The position numbers were made by a program, and so were the translations under genes. Shown one piece after another: positions 31,255-38,767 of a DNA stretch of 64,000 nt. Under the pieces are notes generated by a model. It was given only the letters and a program-made list of their open reading frames with translations, did not search any database and was not told the origin of the DNA. This DNA comes from Flavonifractor sp. An100. Lineage in GTDB: Bacteria; Bacillota; Clostridia; Oscillospirales; Oscillospiraceae. The stretch spans positions 1 through 64,000 of the forward strand of contig NZ_NFMA01000010.1 in the NCBI RefSeq assembly GCF_002161175.1, written 5' to 3'. How positions within the stretch are numbered: the first letter of the stretch is position 1; each line of letters opens with the position of its first letter.

Positions 31255-32692
31255 AAATTACACCTCCCATCTCAATGCCTTTTTCTCGGCCATACTCCAG
31301 GACCTCGGCAGTTTCGTCGATGGCCTGGCGCCAGTCCTTGCCCCGCTCGGCGCAGATCTCTTGGTAGGTCTTTTGCCCGCTCTGCAGGGCGGTTTTGTCG
31401 GCGGTGCTTTCCTTGGCCGGGTCGATCCACTTTTTCGGGGATTTCACCCAGTCATGGGCCATATACTCCGCCTTTTTATCCCAAAACCCGGGGAAGGTGA
31501 TCACCCCGGAGAGATAACACGAAATAATAAATTGCTCGTACACCTCGGACATGAACTCCGTCAGCAGTTCCGTGTCCTCCGCGTATGTGTCCTCGTCCTC
31601 GATGGCGTTTTGCCGGGCGGAGGAGTAGGTGGACCCGCTCATGTCGCGGGACACCGCCTCATAACTCAATCCCTGGCCCGCGCCGATCAGTCCCTGCTGA
31701 ACTTTCAGGAACGCGGTGGCGTCGGTGGCCGCTCCCTTGGGATCCACCACCTGGGCCTCGTCGCCGGCGCCCATTTCCATGATCATGCCCGGCCCCAGTT
31801 TCTTGCCGGCGTAGTCCACGCGGCCGTCCGGCCCGCGAACCCCGGAACGCCCCAGGCTTGTCCCGGTCGGAATGGTCTTTTTGATCAGCACCGCCAGGCA
31901 GGCCGCGATCCGCTCCTTGACGGATACCGCGTTTATAAACTCGTTCACGTCCCGGATCCTGGTGATCGTGTGGGACATATCCGACATTTCCCGGATCTGG
32001 CTGGGCCGCCGTTTCGATTTCAGGAAATAGGCGTCCTTGGCGTCAATGTAGATCGGTTGCAGCAGGCGCCACCCCTCCAGGTCATATTGCTGGATCCAGT
32101 AACCCACCGGCCGGCGCCAGGAATTATATTCAATCCCGCCCACGACGCGGTTTCCCTGCCGGTGCGGGGCGCTCTGTGTCACGTCCAGTTCGTCCACCTC
32201 AATGGCCTGCAACTTGAACGGCACCACGCCGCCGGAGGTGTGGCGGAACAGGAACAGGATCCCGCCGTCCACCTTCTTGCGCTCCACGGCCATGCGTAGG
32301 ATCTCGGTAAAGGATTGCTCCCCGGTCACGTCGCAGTTTCTGGCCTTGCACCATTGACGCCACAGTTTTTCGATCTGGCGGTTCAGGTCGTCGTCCCCGG
32401 TCCTTGCCCGGAGGGTAAAGCCCTTTCCCACCACGTTGCGCTTGTAGGCCAGGACCACGGCCTGGAGAATGTCGCTGTTCCGCTCCAGGTCCCGTGCGCG
32501 GGCGCGTACCACGTCCCGGCTGTATCGGTCTGTGATCTCCGCGCTCTCGTTGTGTGCCCTCCACCCGGAATTGATCCGGCCGAACCCGGCCGCGTCATAT
32601 CCGCGCATAGCCTCCAGCCCTTGGCGCCACGCCTCCCGCTCGTATGCTTTCTTTGGGGACACGGCCGCGATCATGCTGTCAATGAAACTCAC
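31196..32692 (-). CDS. Portal protein (lambda type)
   Basis: 498 residues: RINSGWRAHNESAEITDRYSRDVVRARARDLERNSDILQAVV, PIYIDAKDAYFLKSKRRPSQIREMSDMSHTI, and LGPGMIMEMGAGDEAQVVDPKGAATDATAFLK. Fits the lambda gpB portal family. Forms the dodecameric DNA channel. C-terminal Gln/Gly-rich tail. Confidence 0.92.
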   Translation of the reverse strand: MSFIDSMIAAVSPKKAYEREAWRQGLEAMRGYDAAGFGRINSGWRAHNESAEITDRYSRDVVRARARDLERNSDILQAVVLAYKRNVVGKGFTLRARTGDDDLNRQIEKLWRQWCKARNCDVTGEQSFTEILRMAVERKKVDGGILFLFRHTSGGVVPFKLQAIEVDELDVTQSAPHRQGNRVVGGIEYNSWRRPVGYWIQQYDLEGWRLLQPIYIDAKDAYFLKSKRRPSQIREMSDMSHTITRIRDVNEFINAVSVKERIAACLAVLIKKTIPTGTSLGRSGVRGPDGRVDYAGKKLGPGMIMEMGAGDEAQVVDPKGAATDATAFLKVQQGLIGAGQGLSYEAVSRDMSGSTYSSARQNAIEDEDTYAEDTELLTEFMSEVYEQFIISCYLSGVITFPGFWDKKAEYMAHDWVKSPKKWIDPAKESTADKTALQSGQKTYQEICAERGKDWRQAIDETAEVLEYGREKGIEMGGVIFGNGTAAAQQNAGGQPPQG

Positions 32693-32696
32693 CGCT

Positions 32697-32930
32697 TTAC
32701 CTCCCCTCGAAAAATGCCATGTAGGTGCGCCCCAGCAGGGGGCCGCTTTCGTCGGCCGCCAGTTGCGCCTCCAGGTCGTCCCGGAGGGTTTTCAACATGG
32801 CCAGGTCCGCCCGCGTCAGTTGGCGGCTGCCGATCCGGTAGGATTGCCCGCCCACCAGCACGGTGGTGATCGCCTTGTTGACCTGCTCCAGCAGTTCCGC
32901 CGGGGCCGCTGTTGTGTTGTCCAGTTCCAT
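32697..32930 (-). CDS. gpW-like head-tail joining protein
   Basis: 77 residues: VLVGGQSYRIGSRQLTRADLAMLKTLRDDLEAQLA, the small gpW/DUF6148 pattern between terminase and portal genes in lambda-type heads. Confidence 0.78.
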   Translation of the reverse strand: MELDNTTAAPAELLEQVNKAITTVLVGGQSYRIGSRQLTRADLAMLKTLRDDLEAQLAADESGPLLGRTYMAFFEGR

Positions 32931-32942
32931 GATTGCCTCCTG

Positions 32943-34781
32943 TCAGAACCAGTTTTCATTCTGCTGGATCCATGTTTCCTCCGGTGCCGGCTGCGGCTTT
33001 GGCGGTGCCGGCTTTGGCGCCTGCTCCTCCGCTCGGTCCGGGTTTTTCAGGAACAGGGACCGGACCTCCAGCACGTCGGCGGCCGCCGCCGCGTACACCT
33101 CGCAGTCCAGGTAATGGTTGTCCGCGTGGGAGGATTTCAGCACCCACCGCTGAACCTCTTTTCCGGCGGCCCGCTCGGTGATCTTATGCTCCGCCGTGAC
33201 CTGCTCCGCATACTCCAGATCACAGTCTTTATGCACCATCCAGGATCCGTTCCCGTTTGGCCGCCTCATGCGCCCGGCGATCATGTCCTTGTACTTGCCG
33301 CCGTCCACAAGGACCAGTTGCATACCGTTGGCCCGGCTCCCGGCCTTGTCCACGGTGGAGATCTTGTAATGGCCCTGGAGGGACGGGACGCCCTTACAGG
33401 GCCGTACCCAGTCCATGTTCATGGTGCAGAACTCATACACCGCGTCGGTCTGGTCGCCGCTGTCCATCAGGGCCAGGTCCACCATGACCTTTCCGCCGTC
33501 CGGCAGGGAAAACTCGGTATTCATAATCCGTTCCACTTCCGCCATGGAAAGCGCCTGGCCATGGGCCACGTTTTGGGAGGTCATAAAGTCGCCCCATGCT
33601 CGGATCACCCAGTACAGGCAATTTTCCTGCACGTCGATCCCGCCGGTCAGCAGTTTTGTCCACGCCGGGAGGGACCAGGCCGGAACCTCCGTCTGCCGCT
33701 CCATGACCATTTCGGCGTTGGTTTTCAGTTTCGTGTCCTCCCATGGCTCCGCCAGCCACGAATTGACGAAGTTGTGGAGCAGTTCCGGGTCGTCCTTGGC
33801 CCGCATAAACTCCCGGGCGATGTCGGAAAACCTGGTAAACGGTGAATACAGGGTATTCATCCAGTAGGCCACGCTTTTGGGCGTCGTCGTGGTCTGCCGG
33901 ACGATCTGCCACCGGCCCGCCTGGAGCATGGCCGCCTTGTCCCGGTCGGTGATGATACACCCACACGCCTGGCACACGTATGTGGCCATTTCGGCCCGCT
34001 CCGCCTGGTCCGGCACGTCGTCCTTGCTGGGCCACTTGATCTGTGCGAATTTCAGTTCGATAAATTCCCCACAATGGGGGCACGGCACAAAGTAGTGTTT
34101 TTCCGCGTCCGCCTCCTCCTTGGCTTTCCAGATCGGCCCGGTTTTCAGGGTCGGGGTGGAGGCCATAAAGATCTTGCGGTTGAAAAATGTCTTTGTGCGC
34201 TCAATGGCCAGGGATACGGGGTCGGCCTCTTTTTTGGTCGCCCCCGGGAATTTGTCTACTTCATCCAGGAACAGGTATCGGATCGGGGTGGAGGCCAGGC
34301 TGGCCGGGCTGTTGGCTCCGGTCAGGTAGACGATCATATCCCGGAACTTTAGGGCCAGGCGCTTGCTGTCATGCTCCCGGTACTTCTCCGCCAGGGCTTT
34401 GCACTGGCGGATCATTGGCTCCAGTTTCGCCTCCACCGTGCGCTCTGCCAGTTCGTCCGAAGGGTACACGAACATGGCCGGCGCCGGATCCTGGTCTATC
34501 AGGCTCCCCAGGGCGTTCTCCATAGCGGAGGTGCCGCCCACCTGCGTGGGCTTGACAAAGACGATCTTTTCCGTGGTTTCGTCGGAAAAGGCGTCCATGA
34601 TCTCCACCAGGTACGGGGTGACGTTGTTCCGCCACGGCCCTGGTATGGCGTTTCCGTTTGGCAGGACCCGGTTCTGCTCCGCCCATGCGGATGTGCTTAC
34701 CCGTTCCCTTGGCCGCAGGATCTCAATGGCCGGCACCATCCACCGGGGCACCTTGTAGGGCTTTACTCGGTACTTCCTCAC
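32943..34781 (-). CDS. Terminase large subunit (GpA family)
   Basis: 612 residues. ATPase: a P-loop-like VFVKPTQVGGTSA and Walker B IRYLFLDEVD. A zinc-ribbon-like insert has CPHCG and CQACGC. The C-terminal nuclease region starts at LLTGGIDVQEN. This is the lambda gpA/P21-type terminase. I chose GTG at 34781, which overlaps the terS stop (GTGA); the longer open frame to 35678 is only a shadow of terS. Confidence 0.92.
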   Translation of the reverse strand: MRKYRVKPYKVPRWMVPAIEILRPRERVSTSAWAEQNRVLPNGNAIPGPWRNNVTPYLVEIMDAFSDETTEKIVFVKPTQVGGTSAMENALGSLIDQDPAPAMFVYPSDELAERTVEAKLEPMIRQCKALAEKYREHDSKRLALKFRDMIVYLTGANSPASLASTPIRYLFLDEVDKFPGATKKEADPVSLAIERTKTFFNRKIFMASTPTLKTGPIWKAKEEADAEKHYFVPCPHCGEFIELKFAQIKWPSKDDVPDQAERAEMATYVCQACGCIITDRDKAAMLQAGRWQIVRQTTTTPKSVAYWMNTLYSPFTRFSDIAREFMRAKDDPELLHNFVNSWLAEPWEDTKLKTNAEMVMERQTEVPAWSLPAWTKLLTGGIDVQENCLYWVIRAWGDFMTSQNVAHGQALSMAEVERIMNTEFSLPDGGKVMVDLALMDSGDQTDAVYEFCTMNMDWVRPCKGVPSLQGHYKISTVDKAGSRANGMQLVLVDGGKYKDMIAGRMRRPNGNGSWMVHKDCDLEYAEQVTAEHKITERAAGKEVQRWVLKSSHADNHYLDCEVYAAAAADVLEVRSLFLKNPDRAEEQAPKPAPPKPQPAPEETWIQQNENWF

Positions 34782-35371
34782 GGCGCGGCCTCCGGCGGGT
34801 CCTCCGCCTGCATGGCGTCCACGTAGGCCGTCAGCATGGTTTCCAGTTCCTTGCGGATGGCCTTTTGCGCGTTGCGGATCGTGATGGCGTCCGCATACCC
34901 GGACATGGCCCCGGCCATGCGGGCCGGGATCGTCATGGCGAACTTTTGAAAGGCCGCCATAAACTCCGCCAGTTCCTCGGTGGCCTGCTCCGCCGGCAGG
35001 TACTTCCCCTCCGCTATGGCGGTTTTCAGACGGTGTAGGCTGCCCTGGCTCTCTTTCAGGGCCACCTCCGCCTCCAGTTTTTTCAGGTTCAGTTCCGCCA
35101 GCCGGCCGCCCTCTCCGATCTCCTGGGCCTTTTGCTCCACATGGGCGATATACCGCTGGATCGTTTCGCAGGTCCGGTACTTCCTGGCCCCGCCGCCGGG
35201 CGGGACCTCTGTTTCCAGGATCCCGTCCTGGGTCAACTGCTGGACCCGCCTGGTGGTTTTCCCCAGCAGTTGGGCGATGGCGGTGGAATTGGCCCATTCC
35301 GGCACCGTCCCGGTCAGCACCGCCGGCGTCGTGGACCTCTTTGGCGCTGTTTTTTTCGTCGTTCCCGCCAC
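34778..35371 (-). CDS. Terminase small subunit
   Basis: About 197 residues. Nu1-type winged-helix at the start (NSTAIAQLLGKTTRRVQQLTQDGILE), then a long coiled-coil (LAELNLKKLEAEVALKESQGSLHRLK) and helical oligomerisation part. Start assigned to GTG at 35371 behind AAAGGGGG; the open frame reaches 35698 but lacks good start signals. Recognises the packaging site. Confidence 0.85.
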   Translation of the reverse strand: MAGTTKKTAPKRSTTPAVLTGTVPEWANSTAIAQLLGKTTRRVQQLTQDGILETEVPPGGGARKYRTCETIQRYIAHVEQKAQEIGEGGRLAELNLKKLEAEVALKESQGSLHRLKTAIAEGKYLPAEQATEELAEFMAAFQKFAMTIPARMAGAMSGYADAITIRNAQKAIRKELETMLTAYVDAMQAEDPPEAAP

Positions 35372-35662
35372 CTGCAGCACCCCCTTTTCCGCCGCCGGCC
35401 GGATGGCCCCGCCGGTTTCGCTTTCCGCCTGGTGGTGGATTTCGTTTTTTTGACCTCGTTTCCTCTGGATTTTTTCGGGCCTCACCCCCTTTAGGGGGTG
35501 GGTGCCTCCCGATTGCTCCGGCCGGCGCGTCAATGCGTAACGTAACGGCCCGTTTTTCAGGAATTTTCTTGGAGAAAAACGCCGGGCCTTCCGCGCCCCG
35601 CATGGTCGCACCCCCTGGGAAGGACCCAAACAGGGGCGCCCTCTCATTTTTCGGAGAGGGGA

Positions 35663-35696
35663 GGCCATGGGCGCCCATGGTATGACGCCCATGGCC
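35663..35696. repeat. Nested inverted repeat upstream of terS
   Basis: Arms GGCCATGGGCG (35663-35673) and CGCCCATGGCC (35686-35696) are perfect. The first arm is also half of the 16-bp palindrome CCATGGGCGCCCATGG (35665-35680). It lies in the 515-bp gene-free stretch 35372-35886, which otherwise holds one hairpin and no credible gene. A packaging or nicking site is possible. Confidence 0.6.
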
Positions 35697-35797
35697 ATGT
35701 GGTTGCCGGGCTGCGTCCGCTCTGGTACTGTGGACGCTGCGGGGTGAAAGGAGGAAAGCCCCCGCGCCTACGCTCCGCCCGGCTCTGGTATGGAAAG

Positions 35798-35833
35798 GGG
35801 AGGGCCGCCAGGCGTTTCCCTGGTGGCCCTCCC
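35798..35833 (-). terminator. Hairpin ending the early operon
   Basis: Arms 35798-35812 and 35819-35833 (15 bp with one mismatch), then CCTTTCC on the minus strand. Located 50 bp after the sigma-like gene and before the late block. The weak T tract would allow some read-through. An AT-rich TATATT at about 35850 upstream could be part of a late promoter, but no clear -35 was found. Confidence 0.6.
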
Positions 35834-35886
35834 GATTTCCATGGTATCAATATAGCACAGTAAAAAGTCCGATGACGTCCGAACTT

Positions 35887-36396
35887 TTATCCGTGCTTGT
35901 TTTTCTCTTTGCCTGCCATGTATTCCCCCACCAGTTTCCCCGTGCGCTTACAGGCCAGCAGGGTGTCCAGGGCGGCGTTGTAGTAGTCGAATATGCGGGA
36001 CCGGCTCATGTGTACGGCCTGGGCGATCTTCTCCCAGGGCTTGCAGTCGATGTGCCGCATTTCCACCACGGTGCGCTCCATGGAGTTTTGGGGGAGTATG
36101 TCGATCATATCCATAACATGCAGGACGGCCTTGGCCATGGCCTCCCGCTGCTGGTCGATCCGCTCCTCCACCTCGGAGATCCGGTACACAAGGGACACGG
36201 CCCCGCCCTCCCTGGCCTGCCTTTTTGCGGTCGGCGTGGTCCTGTATGTGGATCCCACGCCCGGGTCCCTCAGTTCGGCAGATAGGGTGCGGTGGCGCTC
36301 CTCCAGTATCCGCTTTTTTACTTTGGCGTCATGGTACTGCTGCAGGTACTCTTTGACGGCCTCCCGCTCCGGGTTCGTGCCCCTTGTCATGCTCAT
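35887..36396 (-). CDS. Sigma-70 region-4-like late regulator (DUF1492/ArpU type)
   Basis: 169 residues. Coiled-coil N-terminus (EYLQQYHDAKVKKRILEERHRTL), and a C-terminal sigma-4-like HTH: SMERTVVEMRHIDCKPWEKIAQAVHMSRSRIFDYYNAAL. Proteins of this type sit at the end of early operons in Firmicutes phages, just before terS, and switch on late genes. The ATG at 36396 replaces the much longer shadow frame. Confidence 0.85.
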   Translation of the reverse strand: MSMTRGTNPEREAVKEYLQQYHDAKVKKRILEERHRTLSAELRDPGVGSTYRTTPTAKRQAREGGAVSLVYRISEVEERIDQQREAMAKAVLHVMDMIDILPQNSMERTVVEMRHIDCKPWEKIAQAVHMSRSRIFDYYNAALDTLLACKRTGKLVGEYMAGKEKNKHG

Positions 36397-36398
36397 GG

Positions 36399-36875
36399 TC
36401 ACACCTCTGTTATGTCGATCCCCAAACGGTCCTTTAGCAACTTCTTTTTCATGGCGTAATCCTTGGTGCGTGTGGCGCGGCTCTTTACGTCCTCCACCAC
36501 TTTCTCCGCCGGGTCGCCCTCGTAGTATGTAAAATCGGCCCTGTACCGGATGGCCCGCACCCGGCGGCCCTCCGTGTCCGTGTATGCCTCCTGGAGGGTG
36601 AAGTCTACCTGCAGGCGCAGGTCCTGGATCTCCCCTCGCTGCTCCCGCTCGATCAGGAAGTCGTACCGTCGGGCCTCTTTCTGGCTGGCGAACTTGATGA
36701 CGGCCCCGGAGGCCGTCACCCGTGTGGTGGGGGTGTTCCGGTACTTGTTCACCTTCTCGGGATCCTGCACGGCTGCGGCGGAGGGCACAGTCCCCCGCCG
36801 CGCCTGCTGTTCCATGTACTTTTTCACGGCCTGGGCCTGGTATTTCGGCGGCAGGTCGGAAATGCTGATGGCCAT
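36399..36875 (-). CDS. DUF1064-type phage nuclease-like protein
   Basis: 158 residues: FASQKEARRYDFLIEREQRGEIQDLRLQVDFTLQ, ... IRYRADFTYYEGDPAEKVVEDVKSRATRTKDYAMKKKLLKDRLGI. The E...D...DVK pattern fits the PDDEXK-like DUF1064 family of phage endonucleases. Starts right after the upstream stop. Confidence 0.82.
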   Translation of the reverse strand: MAISISDLPPKYQAQAVKKYMEQQARRGTVPSAAAVQDPEKVNKYRNTPTTRVTASGAVIKFASQKEARRYDFLIEREQRGEIQDLRLQVDFTLQEAYTDTEGRRVRAIRYRADFTYYEGDPAEKVVEDVKSRATRTKDYAMKKKLLKDRLGIDITEV

Positions 36876-37130
36876 TTACGTTCCTCCGGCTTTTCCGCCT
36901 TTCACTGGCACAAACCGGCATTTGTCCACGGCGAACTCCGCCACGTACCCTATGGCCGTACAGGCCAGCATAATGTCCGCCGTGAGGTCGTCTGCGTCCT
37001 CCTGTCCGCGCCCGTCCTTGTTCACCTTCCGCAGGTTCTTTGCTATGATCTGGCCGAACTCGTGCAGATTGTTGGCCGCCTCCAGCCACCGCTCTTTTTC
37101 CACTGTGTACCCGATCTCGATTTTCTCCAC
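36876..37130 (-). CDS. Hypothetical early phage protein
   Basis: 84 residues, MEKIEIGYTVEKERWLEAANN..., helical; ends VDKCRFVPVKGGKAGGT. No family recognised. Confidence 0.6.
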   Translation of the reverse strand: MEKIEIGYTVEKERWLEAANNLHEFGQIIAKNLRKVNKDGRGQEDADDLTADIMLACTAIGYVAEFAVDKCRFVPVKGGKAGGT

Positions 37131-37133
37131 GGT

Positions 37134-37934
37134 TCACACCAGCCTTTCAAAACGGCCCATGAAATGGGCGGCCCACTTGGTTGTCGCGCCCTCCTGGTCG
37201 CTCCAGGGGAGGGCGGAGGGTGGTAGGTCCGGGAAATAGGCCCGCAGGTTGTCCTTGTAGAAAACCGGGATCTCATTTTCCGCGCAAAACTCCGCGATCT
37301 GCTCCACCCATTCCCGGCGCGGCTTTACCTTGTCCATCCGGTTCCCGGTTTCGGCCCCCAGGATCACCCACTGGGGCAGGCCCTCCGCCGCGCTCATGTC
37401 CACCGGCCCCAGCAGCGGCTCCATGCTCCAGAATGTGTTGATATTCGCCCATGGCATGGGGTACATGGCCGCCGCGTCCTCATTGGCCACCGTGGACCCG
37501 TACCAGAAATTTTCCGCATGGGGGAGGAGGGCCACCCGGTCCAGTTCCAGGTATCGGGCGGGGTTTTTCGTCAAAAACAGGTATCTGTGCTGGGGCGCTC
37601 TCTGACAGGCGTCCACCACGTCCCTGATCCACTCCGTCGGCACCCAGCGGCCGAACAGGTCCGCCATGCTGCACACAAAGACGGTCCGGCCCTCTTTCTT
37701 CCGCTCCGGCTGGTCCAGCCGGTAGCGGTGCAGGGTCGGCTCGAACCCGTAGGGGTACGGCGCCCCCTTGATCTTCTCCTCCAGGACGTGGAGGCCGCCC
37801 AGGCTTGCGCGGTCCTCCAGGCCGGCGTCAAAGCGGTGTGCGGTCCGCCTGGCGTAGCAGTAGGGGCACCCATGGCGGCACCCGGTTACGGGGTTCCAGG
37901 ACATTTCCGCCCAGTCAATTTTCGTTTCGTTCAT
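37134..37934 (-). CDS. DUF5131-family phage protein (Gp37/Gp68-like)
   Basis: 266 residues: MNETKIDWAEMSWNPVTGCRHGCPYCYARR with a CxxxCxYC-type cysteine cluster, FVCSMADLFGRWVP, RYLFLTKNP, and WVILGAETGNR. This is the DUF5131 (phage Gp37/Gp68) family, related in motif to radical SAM enzymes. Substrate unknown. Overlaps the small ribbon-helix-helix gene by 20 bp. Confidence 0.9.
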   Translation of the reverse strand: MNETKIDWAEMSWNPVTGCRHGCPYCYARRTAHRFDAGLEDRASLGGLHVLEEKIKGAPYPYGFEPTLHRYRLDQPERKKEGRTVFVCSMADLFGRWVPTEWIRDVVDACQRAPQHRYLFLTKNPARYLELDRVALLPHAENFWYGSTVANEDAAAMYPMPWANINTFWSMEPLLGPVDMSAAEGLPQWVILGAETGNRMDKVKPRREWVEQIAEFCAENEIPVFYKDNLRAYFPDLPPSALPWSDQEGATTKWAAHFMGRFERLV

Positions 37935-38097
37935 GGCGTTTACCTCCGTTCAGTTCCAGCATTTTCTCGCGGACCAGTTTATCCACGACGTGGCCCGGCT
38001 CCCGATACCCGCACATGGCGGCCAGCCTGTCCAGGTTGTAGGCGGTCTGCGCTGTCACCAGGAGAGTGACCCGCCGCAGGTTCTTTTTCTCTCTCAT
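37915..38097 (-). CDS. Small ribbon-helix-helix-like protein
   Basis: 60 residues: KKNLRRVTLLVTAQTAYNLDRLAAMCGYREPGHVVDKLVREKMLEL, a CopG/RHH-like pattern of strand-helix-helix. Possibly a DNA-binding regulator in the early operon. Confidence 0.65.
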   Translation of the reverse strand: MREKKNLRRVTLLVTAQTAYNLDRLAAMCGYREPGHVVDKLVREKMLELNGGKRHERNEN

Positions 38098-38106
38098 GGA
38101 TCCGCC

Positions 38107-38370
38107 TCACTTCCTGCCCCTGTCCAGCCCGATCTCCTCCATGTTCATGCGCCCTCTTTTGTCGGCGGCAGTCTGGATCCCGTGCTGCACAGAAAGCAGG
38201 ATCACGTCGGTGGCCATTTTATGCGGCACGTGCCGGGTGGCGGTCATGATTTGCCACGCGGAGGCCACCGCCACCTCAATGGCCGCCAGTTGGTCTTGCC
38301 CCGTTCCCCGGGTGGTCACTTCCAGGCCGCCGTTTTTCTTTTCCACGCTCAAAATAACCTGGTCATTCAT
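38107..38370 (-). CDS. Hypothetical early phage protein
   Basis: 87 residues from MNDQVILSVEKKNGGLEVTTRG; alpha/beta, ends MEEIGLDRGRK. Overlaps the upstream stop by 8 bp. No family recognised. Confidence 0.55.
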   Translation of the reverse strand: MNDQVILSVEKKNGGLEVTTRGTGQDQLAAIEVAVASAWQIMTATRHVPHKMATDVILLSVQHGIQTAADKRGRMNMEEIGLDRGRK

Positions 38371-38740
38371 CGTCTGGATCCTCCTTCCACTCATTCACGA
38401 TACAGTCCCGGCAGTTGCAGTCCGGGCAGTAGGTACAAATATCCTCCCCGGCCTTTGCGGCGGCCCGGATCATGGCCTCCAGGTCCGGTATGTTGATCCT
38501 CCGGTTTGGGTGGATCAGTTCCACCACCCGGCGGAGATAGGCGGCCGCGTCCCAGTCGCCGTACACCTCCGCCGGCCCGCTCGGTTCCAGCTTCTCCGGG
38601 TCCATTGGCCAGATTGCCACCGATCCGCCAGCGGGGTCCGCGTCCCACCGGGCCGTCGATTGATCCGTGATGTTCCCGGCCTTGTCCCGGCAGATCCGCC
38701 CCATTTTGGCGGTTCCCACTCCAATCCCGATAACGCCCAT
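38363..38740 (-). CDS. Hypothetical protein with C-terminal cysteine cluster
   Basis: 125 residues. The C-terminal CTYCPDCNCRDC could bind zinc. The N-terminal MGVIGIGVGTAKMGRICRDKAGNI is a short beta motif. No family recognised. Confidence 0.55.
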   Translation of the reverse strand: MGVIGIGVGTAKMGRICRDKAGNITDQSTARWDADPAGGSVAIWPMDPEKLEPSGPAEVYGDWDAAAYLRRVVELIHPNRRINIPDLEAMIRAAAKAGEDICTYCPDCNCRDCIVNEWKEDPDDE

Positions 38741-38767
38741 TTGATTTCCTCCTTTTCTTTCCGGCGG

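Noticed and set aside
35644-35850. 68-codon frame upstream of terS
   Set aside because: Pro/Arg-rich, no ribosome-binding site, and covers the terminator hairpin and the nested palindromes. Treated as non-coding.
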